Under the pieces are notes generated by a model. That model was given only the letters and a program-made list of their open reading frames with translations. It had not been told where the DNA came from and made no database searches. 64,000 bases of DNA, taken from NCBI RefSeq assembly GCF_004792695.1, contig NZ_SRXU01000010.1, positions 53,889-117,888 of the forward strand, in the 5' to 3' direction. Position numbers and translations under genes: made by a program. Below are positions 35,601 through 44,062 of this stretch, in pieces; within the stretch, counting starts at the first letter, position 1; each line of letters opens with the position of its first letter. The stretch is from Sphingomonas naasensis. GTDB taxonomy: Bacteria; Pseudomonadota; Alphaproteobacteria; Sphingomonadales; Sphingomonadaceae.

Positions 35601-38600
35601 GCGACCTGGGCCGACCAGCTCGAGGGTCTTACTCTGCGGCTCGTCGTGCAAGGCCCGCTCTCCGACGAGTTCACTACGATCCACTACGACGTCGTGCGCG
35701 ACATGATGATCGCCAATAACGCGACTGCGCTGGCGGACCTGCTCCACACCCGGCTCGAAGCGCTCCCGGCGGACGCGGGCGCGGCGCAGGCGGAGTGGAG
35801 TGCCTGGGCGCCACTGCTCGGCGCCTTGTCCGAAGGCATGATCCGCAGCGATGCGAACGAAGTGCGCGCCGATTATCTATTTGCCCAATTGGTGCGGGCG
35901 ATGGACGGTGTCGATCAGCCGCTGTCGCTGGCGCAACTCGCAGCGGGTCTCGGCATCGCCAACGTGCGGACCGGAAACGGAGCGGACGAAACACTGTCCC
36001 GCGGCGCCGCCGAGGGCACTGCCGTGTATTTCGGCGGGGGCGGCACGGACCTGCTCGTCGGCGGAGGCGGACAGGACGTCTACGTCTTCGGCCGCGCGAT
36101 TGGGCATGCCACGATCAACGACATCGAACCCAATCCCGCCGGCGACCGGATACGCTTCGCATTTCTGAATCCGGGTGAAGTGAGCCTGGCACGGGACGGA
36201 AACGACCTGCTCGTTACGGTCAAGGCGACGGCCGAGACCGTGCGGGTCGTCGGCCAGTTCGCGCCGGTCGTGCCGCTCGGGTCGGACGTGCTGCTCAGTT
36301 CGAACAAGGGCGTCGAGGACATTCAGTTCGCCGACGGAACGATCTTCGAGATGCCCGAGATCATGGCGGCGGTTGGCGAAGGGACCGCCGGCGTCGACCA
36401 TATGATCGGCACCATGCATACCGACGTCCTTGTCGGCCGCGCCTCGAACGACATTCTCGAGGGCGGCGACGATGCCGACATGTACGTCTTCAACCGCGGC
36501 GACGGCGCGGACACGATCATCGATCAGCAGACCACGCCTCTGCTGCGCGGCGCGGACCTGATCGTCTTCGGCGACGATATTGCACCGGAGGATCTCATCC
36601 TCTCGCGTGCGGGCGCCAATGGCGAGAATCTCTCGATCGAAATAGCTGGCGGCGGAGGCAGCGTCCTCGTCCAGAATCAGTTCGCCTACACCTCGCTCGG
36701 CTACAACGCCGCTCTCGCGCCAAACTCACGCGTCGAGATGATCGCATTCCGCCATTATGGCGAAGCCTGGACCAACATCGACATCCAGCAACGGCTGATC
36801 GAGGATGGAACGACCTCCGGGGACGACACGGTCCGGGGCTTCGGGGACAATGACCGTTTCGCGATGTCGCAGGGCAACGATCTGCTCATCGGCATGGACG
36901 GCGCCGACACCTATGCCTGGGGGAAAGGTGCCGGCAACGACGTCATCGACGAAGGTGCGATCTATATCGACGTCGCCGTGGGGCTTGGCGGCCTGAGCCT
37001 GACCCTGCGCGCCGACGCGGTACAGTTCGGCCCCGATATCGCGCTGGAAGACCTGGTGTTCTCGCGTCCGGGCGCGGCTCCGGATCTGGTGATCACCAAT
37101 CTCTCTTCGGGGGAGACCCTGACGGTCCGGGATCAGTTCGCCGGCTTCCAGACCGGCGTGCTCGGCGCCCAGTGGTTCGATCGCATCGAGTGGTTCGAAT
37201 TCGCGGACGGATCCCGGATCTCCTGGCAGGACGTGCTTCTTCGCATCACTACGGGCGGTGCTGGCGCGGACCGGCTCTGGGGCGACATATTGTCCGACAC
37301 GCTGCAGGGCGGAGCGGGCAACGACATTTTGAGCGGTCTAGGCGGCGGCGATATCTATCGCTTCAATGCCGGCGACGGCCACGACACGCTGCTCGACGAT
37401 AATCGTACCCTGCTCGGAGACGGGTTCGTCACCATCGACGCGGCGCCCGACATTTTGTCGTTCGGCCCCGGGATCGTCGAAGCCGACCTGACCTTCGCGC
37501 GCAACGGCGCGGATATCGAGCTCGTGGTTGGAACCTCGGGTGACCGGGTGACGCTTTCGGGCCAGGATTCCTATTTTCACACGGCGGTGTTCGGTGCGCT
37601 TTCCTATGACCGCATCGAGGAACTGCGGTTCGCCGATGGCGCGTCCTGGACGTGGCAGCAGCTCAACCAGAAGGTGATCGCGGCGTCGACGACCGCCGCC
37701 AACGACATTACCGTCGGCTTCACGCTCGAGGACCGGTTCGAGGCAAGCGCGGGCGACGACGTCCTGCGCGGCGGCGACAGCGCGGACACCTATGTTTTCG
37801 GCATCGGCTCGGGGCATGACCGGATCGAGGAAAGCGTGACCAATGTCCTGTTCGGCGACGAGGACACGGTCGTGTTCGGTCCGGACGTGGTCGCCCAGGA
37901 CGTCAATGTGACCCGTGAGGGCAGCGACCTCGTCCTCAGGCTTGCCTCCGGGGATACGCTTCGCGTGGCCGGCGAATTCGCCTTCCAGACGCTGTGGAGC
38001 TGGACCGATGTGGAACGTTTCGTCTTCGCCGACGGCACGGTGTGGACCAAGGAAGATGTGCAGGCCCGGCTTCTACAGTCGACCGGCGGCAACGATCATC
38101 TCATCGGCTTCCACCTGGGCGACGAGCTCGCCGGCGGGGCCGGCAATGACCTGCTAGAGGGCGCCGATGGCGGGGACAGCTATCTGTACGGGCGAGGCGA
38201 CGGCAACGACGTCATCAGGGAAAGCGTCACCGAGGCCAATCTCGGCGACTTCGATCGCGTCGTCTTCGGCGCCTCGCTGCGCCCGGAAGACCTGAACGTT
38301 ACGCGCGACGCGAACGACCTGATCATCACCGTCATCGACACGGGCGAGCAGCTTCGCATCGAAGGGCAGTTCGCCTTTTCGAACTGGTTTGCCTGGAGCG
38401 ACATCGAACAATTCGAATTCGCGGACGGTACGATCTGGACCGACGTGCAGGTTGCCGCCCGACTGACTGGCGGAACCGCGGGCAATGATCATATCATCGG
38501 CACCTTCCGTACCGACGTGATCCGCGGCGCCGCCGGTGACGATCTTCTGGAGGGCGGCGATGGCTCGGACATCTACGTTTTCGACCTCGGCGACGGTAAC

Positions 38601-41600
38601 GACGAGATTCGCGAGGGGCTGACCACCGCCAATCTCGGTGAAGACGATGAGCTTCGCTTCGGCGCGGGAATCACGCTCGCCGATCTGGGGTTCGCACGCC
38701 AGGGCAACGACCTTCTGATCACCGTCGGCGCTGCCGGCGACAGCATTCTGCTGAAGGGCGAGTTCAACAATTCGTCGTGGTTCAGCTGGAACGACGTCGA
38801 GCGCTTCACCTTTGCAGATGGCGGCGCGGTAACGCGCCAGCAGATCCAGCAGGTGTTGCTCGGCGGCACCGCCCAGGCCGACCACCTCGTCGGCTTCTTC
38901 GACGCAAATTTGCTCGACGGCGGCGCGGGCGACGACATTCTCGAAGGCGGCGACGGGGAAGACACCTATATATTTGGTCGCGGCTACGGCCATGACCTCG
39001 TGCGCGAGATCAAGACGGACGGCAACCTGTCCGATTATGACACCGTCCAGCTCGCGGACGACATTCTTCCCGAGCACGTGACTATCAAGCGCGAAGGCGA
39101 CGACCTGATCATCCGCCTCGACAGCGGCGACACGCTGCGCGTCGAATCCCATTTCAGCTATGGATATAACGAGCCGCTGACCTTCCTCGACATCGATCGC
39201 ATTTGCTTCGCGAACGGCGTCGAGTGGTCAAAGGACGACATCCTGCTAAAAGCACTGCAGGGGACGCCCGGAGACGATATGCTGGGCGGCGGTCCCCAGA
39301 CCGACATCCTGGATGGCGGGGCGGGAGATGACTTGCTGCGCGGTGAGGAGGGCAGCGACGAATATGTCTGGGGCGTTGGCTATGGCCATGACACGATCCA
39401 GGAGCGCTTTGGCCTGGTTCTGCGTCCCGAGTTCGACCGGCTGACGATCCACGACGTTCTGCCCGAGGACCTGCTCGTTTCGCGTGCCGGGACGGACATG
39501 GTCCTCACGCTGGTCTCGGGCGAAACGCTGACCGTCAAGGGCCAGCTCGAGGATCTCGGCTATACCGACATCGAGGAGATACTGTTCGACAACGGCACCG
39601 TCTGGTCACAGGCGGACATGCGGGCCCGGATCCTGCTGCAGGAAGCCACCAACGGCGCGGATACCATCAACGGATTCTCCACCGACGACGTCCTCGTCGG
39701 GGCCGCGGGCAACGACAGCCTGTCGGGTGGCGACGGGAACGACCTGCTCGAGGGCGGTGCGGGGGACGACCGGCTGATGGGAGGCATCGGCGACGACACC
39801 TATCGTTTCGCCCGCGGTGACGGACATGACGTTATCGACGACTATTTCCCGGGCCGCGATTCGGGCCACGATATCCTCGAGTTCGCGCCCGCCATCGCTG
39901 CATCCGACGTATCCGTGTCGCGCGACGGCTACGACCTCGTGCTGACGATAAACGGCGGGGACAGCGTTCGCCTCTACTTCGCAGCACTCGACGTCGGCAC
40001 GGTTTCCAATGAAATCGAGGAGGTACGCTTCTCCGACGGGACCGTCTGGACTTCGGCGGACCTGCGCGGATGGGCTTCTGCGGGCAGCGCCGGCAACGAC
40101 GATATTCTGGGAAGCTCGATCGGAGAAACGCTTTCGGGGCTCAGCGGAAACGACACGATCGGGGGGCGCGGGGGGAATGACATCCTCATCGGCGGCGCCG
40201 GCGACGACGTCCTTTCCGGCGATGGCGGCGACGACGTCTATCGCTACGCGGCCGGCGACGGCAACGACGTCATCAACGACAACATCACCGGCTCGGGTGG
40301 CCAGCTCGGTTTCGACACGCTGGAGCTCGGCGCGGGAATCCTCACATCGGACCTGAATGTCACGATCGAGCCCAATCTCCGGGACTTCCGGATCACCTTC
40401 AAGAACGTCGCGGGCTCGATCCTGCTGACGTCGAGCTATTCGCAAGGTTCGGGGGCGATCGAAAAGCTGCTGTTCGCCGATGGTACGCAGTGGCTTTACG
40501 GCGACCTGGTGATGCGCGCGAGCGGCGCGACTCCAGGTGACGACGTGCTATACGGCAGCAGCGCCGGCGAGGTCCTGAACGGCGGAGGCGGCAACGACAC
40601 GCTCGACGGCAGGGGCGGAAACGACACGCTGGCGGGAGGCATCGGAAACGACACGCTCTATGGCGGCAGCGGCGACGACCGATATCTCTTCAACCCCGGC
40701 GACGGCCAGGACACGATCAACGAATATGATCGCGAGGGCGCCGGCTTCGACCGGCTTGTTCTCGGATCCGGAATTCTTTCATCGGATATCCAGGTGTCGC
40801 AGGCGAACAATGGCAATGACATCGTCCTCAAGATCGCCGGCACGTCCGATCAGATCACGATGCGCAACGCGAACTACTGGTCGGCGGGTTTCCGGATCGA
40901 CCAGATCGATTTCTCCGACGGCACGAGCTGGAGCTTCCGGCAACTCTTTGATCGCGCCGCGGCGGGCACCTCGGCGAACGACACGATCCATGGGAGCCTC
41001 GACGCCGAAAGCCTTACGGGGGCGGCTGGTAACGACTGGATCGATGGTCGCGCCGGTGCCGACATCATCGCTGGCGGAACGGGCGACGACACGATCTATG
41101 GCGGCAGCGGGGATGATCGCTACCTCTTCAATCTCGGCGACGGGCAGGACATTCTCGACGAGTATGACCGCGAAGGGGCGGGCTTCGACCGGCTGGTATT
41201 CGGCGACGGCATCCTGCCTTCGGACATCCAGGTGTCGCAGGCGAACAACGGCAACGACATCGTGCTGAAGATCGCCGGAACGAGCGATCAGGTGACGATG
41301 CGCAACGCGAACTACTGGTCGGCGCAGTTCCGCATCGACCAGATCGATTTCGCCAACGGCACGAGCTGGAGCTTCGCGGATTTGTTCGCTCGCGCGACGG
41401 CCGGCACTCCCGGTAACGACACGATCCATGGCAGCATCGAAGCCCAGGCGCTGTCCGGCGCCGGCGGGAACGACTGGATCGACGGTCGCTCGGGCAACGA
41501 CGTGATCACCGGCGGTGCCGGCGACGACACGATCTATGGCGGCGGCGGAGACGACCGCTATATGTTCAGTCTCGGTGACGGTCAGGACGTCATCAACGAA

Positions 41601-42800
41601 TATGATCGTGAAGGCTCGGGATTCGACCGGCTCGTATTCGGGGCCGGCATATCGCAGGCCGACGTCCGAGTCTTGCAGGCGAACAATGGCAACGACATCG
41701 TCCTCAGGATCGCCGGCACGTCCGACCAGCTGACGATGCGGAACGCGAACTATTGGTCGGCGGATTTCCGGATCGATCAGGTCGATTTCGCCGATGGGAC
41801 GAGCTGGAGCTTCGCCGATCTGTTCGGCAGGGCAATGGCAGGCACCTCCGGCAACGACACCATCCATGGCGGCATCGGCGCACAAACGATCACCGCAGCT
41901 GCCGGCGACGATTGGGTCGATGGCCGTTCCGGGGACGACATTCTCATCGGCGGCACCGGCGCCGACTATCTCTCCGGCGGCGCAGGGAACGACGTCTACC
42001 GCTTCGCGCGCGGCGACGGTGTCGATTCGATCCGCGAATATATCAATTGGGACAGCGGCTGGGGCGGTACCGACGCAGTCGAGTTCGCTTCCGGTATTTC
42101 CGCTTCCGATGTGACCGTCGGCAAGGCGAATTCGGGCAATGACTATGTCTTCTACGTCGACGGGGGGGCTGACCGGGTAACTGTCGTCGGGGGAGTGACC
42201 GGCGGCTCGGATCAGGCGGTTGAGGAAGTCCGTTTCGCCGACGGCGCCGTCTGGAATCTCGCGAGCATCGCCGCACGTGTCGTCGGAGTCTCGAACGCCA
42301 ATGACGTGCTGAACGGGTCGGCAAATGCGGATACCCTGCGAGGCCTGCAGGGCGATGACACGATCAACGGTCTTGCCGGAAACGACTCCGTGCGTGGCGA
42401 TGCCGGCAACGACACGCTTGCGGGTCAGGACGGCGACGATGTGCTGGATGGAGGCGCAGGCAACGACATTTTGTCGGGAGGGTTGGGAACGGATCAGCTA
42501 TGGGGAGGCGCCGGAGCCGATCGCTTCGTTTTCGCAAGCGGCGATTTCGGGCCGGGCGCCGCCCCGGACAAGATCAATGATTTCAGCCATGGCGAAGGGG
42601 ACATCATCGATTTCTCCGCGATCCCCGGGAGCCACTTCATCGGGACCGGCGCCTTCACCAATGTCGCCGGGGAGCTTCGCTACGAGCAGTCCAACGACAA
42701 TACGGTCCTGCTCGGCGACCTGGACGGGGACGGGTTGGCCGACTTCTCGATTCTGCTGACGGGGAACGTGATGCTGCAGGTGTCCGACTTCGGCTTCTAG
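32649..42800 (+). CDS. Giant RTX calcium-binding surface/secreted protein
   Basis: A 3383-residue protein, the longest gene here, starting at ATG with AGGAGC upstream. Residues 1-250 are helical without a signal peptide. RTX nonapeptides begin near 260 (LLGYGGNDILEGGTGNDLLS). Around 700 is an EF-hand-like block (DPLVLDLDGDGYELS, LDSNGDGKIDAADAGF). From about 1115 some fifteen modules of about 130-146 residues follow, each with GGxGxD repeats, YxFGxGDGxD and a haemolysin-related segment such as FADGTVWTKEDVQARLL. The C-terminus (DKINDFSHGEGDIIDFSAIP) resembles the RTX-type T1SS signal region. No T1SS ABC transporter, HlyD or TolC gene lies in the window. Likely an adhesin or biofilm matrix protein. 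Confidence 0.9.
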   Translation: MPGRSLTQEQINILNGLKDDPSQYYLALAGFGEKYGALAMQVTNDQTISGSVARAFAESVARENGIALETSDWAAVSRALALADYEARLHAYNQGFASLDLPAADIRDYHVEVFAEFNLPPEAWTAFIPLQLAGDAGRDALWEEMKTTGWLYQAAGGGMIALQTALVGQSAQSIATYIGSYAIGGLSFALLSAIVDWQTGSDPADFWMRHMVLSGSAVAGFVGNNVDPISYDLADGGKFIGGRGLPSFPTSIDWFTKGSPDDHLVGTSHNDQLLGYGGNDILEGGTGNDLLSGGSGADTLVGGAGDDVLVGGDQGPTGFFGAGTDTADYSAAVGGIKLTIGGNKSLGEIPTIAVTDDGSGGHDLLVAVERVVGSLNSDTLTINDLHAPEIDNSAFSFNRFDRIDFLTAGSPSQNDDLIDLSGAGRVVQNYFLGAPTGTGTAGVRVDLRDTSDQIIQQRTNWGPPPLLGWLVGDRYSTSQTLLRTANANTVIGTQYDDILIGSRGKLVKDESGNVLPGEGYSTLKGGAGNDFLASAGWESHLFGGSGDDTFSLGAGAWVEDASAGDGITFGIPLFGGVRTWWMEGNIAYWAAFASITTAFPVIGAELLYTASFFMDQWSMKFARYKLDDQGNLLIDLWGQTAPAVIRDYHLDLDTGEATGGVVVFASTAYSDQQPAGHSREGFLNYINLALKAGFGVGFGNMDPLVLDLDGDGYELSTEQNGTTYFEFDGDGFAEHTGWIKGGDGFLVRDVNANGTIDSIAELFGAPGTSGFTALAALDSNGDGKIDAADAGFASLQVWRDANMDGISQASELSSLTDLGIVSINLAATTPSQPTTVGDNQIVREGSFTRADGSTGQIADVALAINESNTRYLGDTTVSAAAAALPELTGFGNVRNLRVAATQDAGLFAMVSDFAAMTTNDLGALKAAAEAILYRWAGVDTVPAAALGTNGFDERKLAFLEMFSGYQLTPREDGVIALENIEELEATWADQLEGLTLRLVVQGPLSDEFTTIHYDVVRDMMIANNATALADLLHTRLEALPADAGAAQAEWSAWAPLLGALSEGMIRSDANEVRADYLFAQLVRAMDGVDQPLSLAQLAAGLGIANVRTGNGADETLSRGAAEGTAVYFGGGGTDLLVGGGGQDVYVFGRAIGHATINDIEPNPAGDRIRFAFLNPGEVSLARDGNDLLVTVKATAETVRVVGQFAPVVPLGSDVLLSSNKGVEDIQFADGTIFEMPEIMAAVGEGTAGVDHMIGTMHTDVLVGRASNDILEGGDDADMYVFNRGDGADTIIDQQTTPLLRGADLIVFGDDIAPEDLILSRAGANGENLSIEIAGGGGSVLVQNQFAYTSLGYNAALAPNSRVEMIAFRHYGEAWTNIDIQQRLIEDGTTSGDDTVRGFGDNDRFAMSQGNDLLIGMDGADTYAWGKGAGNDVIDEGAIYIDVAVGLGGLSLTLRADAVQFGPDIALEDLVFSRPGAAPDLVITNLSSGETLTVRDQFAGFQTGVLGAQWFDRIEWFEFADGSRISWQDVLLRITTGGAGADRLWGDILSDTLQGGAGNDILSGLGGGDIYRFNAGDGHDTLLDDNRTLLGDGFVTIDAAPDILSFGPGIVEADLTFARNGADIELVVGTSGDRVTLSGQDSYFHTAVFGALSYDRIEELRFADGASWTWQQLNQKVIAASTTAANDITVGFTLEDRFEASAGDDVLRGGDSADTYVFGIGSGHDRIEESVTNVLFGDEDTVVFGPDVVAQDVNVTREGSDLVLRLASGDTLRVAGEFAFQTLWSWTDVERFVFADGTVWTKEDVQARLLQSTGGNDHLIGFHLGDELAGGAGNDLLEGADGGDSYLYGRGDGNDVIRESVTEANLGDFDRVVFGASLRPEDLNVTRDANDLIITVIDTGEQLRIEGQFAFSNWFAWSDIEQFEFADGTIWTDVQVAARLTGGTAGNDHIIGTFRTDVIRGAAGDDLLEGGDGSDIYVFDLGDGNDEIREGLTTANLGEDDELRFGAGITLADLGFARQGNDLLITVGAAGDSILLKGEFNNSSWFSWNDVERFTFADGGAVTRQQIQQVLLGGTAQADHLVGFFDANLLDGGAGDDILEGGDGEDTYIFGRGYGHDLVREIKTDGNLSDYDTVQLADDILPEHVTIKREGDDLIIRLDSGDTLRVESHFSYGYNEPLTFLDIDRICFANGVEWSKDDILLKALQGTPGDDMLGGGPQTDILDGGAGDDLLRGEEGSDEYVWGVGYGHDTIQERFGLVLRPEFDRLTIHDVLPEDLLVSRAGTDMVLTLVSGETLTVKGQLEDLGYTDIEEILFDNGTVWSQADMRARILLQEATNGADTINGFSTDDVLVGAAGNDSLSGGDGNDLLEGGAGDDRLMGGIGDDTYRFARGDGHDVIDDYFPGRDSGHDILEFAPAIAASDVSVSRDGYDLVLTINGGDSVRLYFAALDVGTVSNEIEEVRFSDGTVWTSADLRGWASAGSAGNDDILGSSIGETLSGLSGNDTIGGRGGNDILIGGAGDDVLSGDGGDDVYRYAAGDGNDVINDNITGSGGQLGFDTLELGAGILTSDLNVTIEPNLRDFRITFKNVAGSILLTSSYSQGSGAIEKLLFADGTQWLYGDLVMRASGATPGDDVLYGSSAGEVLNGGGGNDTLDGRGGNDTLAGGIGNDTLYGGSGDDRYLFNPGDGQDTINEYDREGAGFDRLVLGSGILSSDIQVSQANNGNDIVLKIAGTSDQITMRNANYWSAGFRIDQIDFSDGTSWSFRQLFDRAAAGTSANDTIHGSLDAESLTGAAGNDWIDGRAGADIIAGGTGDDTIYGGSGDDRYLFNLGDGQDILDEYDREGAGFDRLVFGDGILPSDIQVSQANNGNDIVLKIAGTSDQVTMRNANYWSAQFRIDQIDFANGTSWSFADLFARATAGTPGNDTIHGSIEAQALSGAGGNDWIDGRSGNDVITGGAGDDTIYGGGGDDRYMFSLGDGQDVINEYDREGSGFDRLVFGAGISQADVRVLQANNGNDIVLRIAGTSDQLTMRNANYWSADFRIDQVDFADGTSWSFADLFGRAMAGTSGNDTIHGGIGAQTITAAAGDDWVDGRSGDDILIGGTGADYLSGGAGNDVYRFARGDGVDSIREYINWDSGWGGTDAVEFASGISASDVTVGKANSGNDYVFYVDGGADRVTVVGGVTGGSDQAVEEVRFADGAVWNLASIAARVVGVSNANDVLNGSANADTLRGLQGDDTINGLAGNDSVRGDAGNDTLAGQDGDDVLDGGAGNDILSGGLGTDQLWGGAGADRFVFASGDFGPGAAPDKINDFSHGEGDIIDFSAIPGSHFIGTGAFTNVAGELRYEQSNDNTVLLGDLDGDGLADFSILLTGNVMLQVSDFGF
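40662..41975 (+). repeat. Three 438-bp tandem repeats inside the RTX gene
   Basis: Near-identical units start at 40662, 41100 and 41538, exactly 438 bp (146 codons) apart. Each encodes GDDRYLF or GDDRYMF, then DGQD, EYDREG.GFDRLV, QANNGNDIV and MRNANYWSA. Their DNA similarity is much higher than that of the other modules, so they are recent duplications and a likely site of copy-number change. Confidence 0.85.
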
Positions 42801-43283
42801 GATTGGACGACCAGCCGGCCGAGAGAAGGGGCGGGCGCCACGCCTGTCCCATGCTCCTGTCGAAGAATGGTATCGTTTCGCCCTGGAAGGCGCGCGAACG
42901 GTAAAATGGCGCCGATGCCCCGACTCCGGGTTGCGTCGTCGTGCGCCAATGCCCCGAGGATGGCGTGCACCTGTCCGTGGCATGGGCGCCCCGCGCGGCC
43001 TACGATCCAGGCCGCATAGGTGTAACCGTCATCGAGCGGCAGAAACGCGTGTGGCGTGGCGGCGAGCGCGTGCAATACGCGCGCCGGCCGCAGCCGTGCC
43101 CCAGGTCCAAGCTAAGTGCGCAGCGGACCACGACACGCGCGAACCCGTGGCTGCCTGCCAGCCGCAATGTGCGCACAACCAGCCCGCGCTCCGGTATGCA
43201 TCGCGCGCGAGGCGCCGAACACTGCGTCGACGGGCACCGGCCAAAGTTCACGCAAACTAAACGGTGCCCCTTTAGCCAGGCCG
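42801..43283. other. 483-bp stretch between RTX gene and nuclease pseudogene
   Basis: No supported gene. A minus-strand frame ending at 42797 contains LPLDDGYTYAAWIVGRAGRP and may be the tail of a decayed gene, with a possible frameshift near 43075. I do not recognise it. Confidence 0.35.
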
Positions 43284-43694
43284 ATGACCATGACCCGGAA
43301 CGAGGCCGAATGGGCCGCGGTCTTTCTGGCAGCGGGCGAACTGACCCGGCGCGGCTATTCGGTCAGCCTGAGGCTCGGGCCGAACGCGCCCTGGCCGACC
43401 TCGTCGTGCGTGCCCCGAGCGGTGCGAGCTTCATTGTCGACGTTAAGGGTAACCGCAAGCCGGGGGCCTGGATGGTGAAGCCGAAGCAACCCACACCCGG
43501 GCTATTCTATATGCTGGTGCGCCCTCGGCATGAGCCCGACCGGCATCGACCGGGCGGCCGACCGTTTCTACATCATGCCGCAGGCCGAAGCGCTGCGGCT
43601 CACCAAGATCAACCACAAGCATCCCGGACTGAGCGGTTTCACTTCTGCCGCAGCGGCCGGATCACTCGATGCCTGGTCCTGCCTCCCGGGGTAA
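43284..43694 (+). pseudogene. Frameshifted PD-(D/E)XK nuclease-like gene
   Basis: One protein can be followed through three frames: MTMTRNEAEWAAVFLAAGEL in the first, VVRAPSGASFIVDVKGNRKP (with the D-x-K of a PD-(D/E)XK nuclease) in the second after about 43385, and ADRFYIMPQAEALRLTKINH in the third after about 43555, ending GFTSAAAAGSL and a stop. Two frameshifts in about 410 bp show an inactivated gene. The family resembles restriction-like nuclease folds in mobile islands. Confidence 0.65.
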
Positions 43695-44062
43695 CCGCAA
43701 AGTTCGCCTTGCAACGCGTGACGGGCGTTCCTTCGTCCGGATGATGAGCACTTCCGTTGGGACGCCCAATGCGAGGCGATCATGCCTAGTGTGGCGTCCG
43801 ACACGATGGAGTTCTGAGCGCCGTGCACAGTTCCGGCCTCGACCGACGCGACAACCCGAGCGAACTCATTGTGAAGCTCTGACTCACGCGGCGGTAGCCG
43901 GTTCGATTATTATTGTGATCCTGTCGGCAAGCCGGCCGGTGGGCCCAATCTGGGAGAGCCTGCCTAGCTGACGCCCATGCATAAGGCCGAGCGTTTCATC
44001 GATGCGAGATTTGTCCAGACGCCGCCTTTCGGAGCTCGCCTAAACGAGCTAGCGTCGCTGGG
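43695..44062. other. 368-bp region upstream of the PurZ-like operon
   Basis: No gene seen. It is the only plausible promoter region for the four-gene operon at 44063-48201. A moderately AT-rich segment at 43903-43922 (cgattattattgtgatcc) could hold a -10 element. No operator repeat is obvious. Confidence 0.4.

Noticed and set aside
33430..42770. CRISPR-like or satellite repeats
   Set aside because: The periodic DNA is in frame and encodes GGxGxD RTX modules; there are no short direct repeats with unique spacers anywhere in the window.
42797..43075. 92-codon minus-strand frame with LPLDDGYTYAAWIVG
   Set aside because: Possibly the tail of a decayed gene, but no family could be recognised and upstream continuation would need a frameshift.
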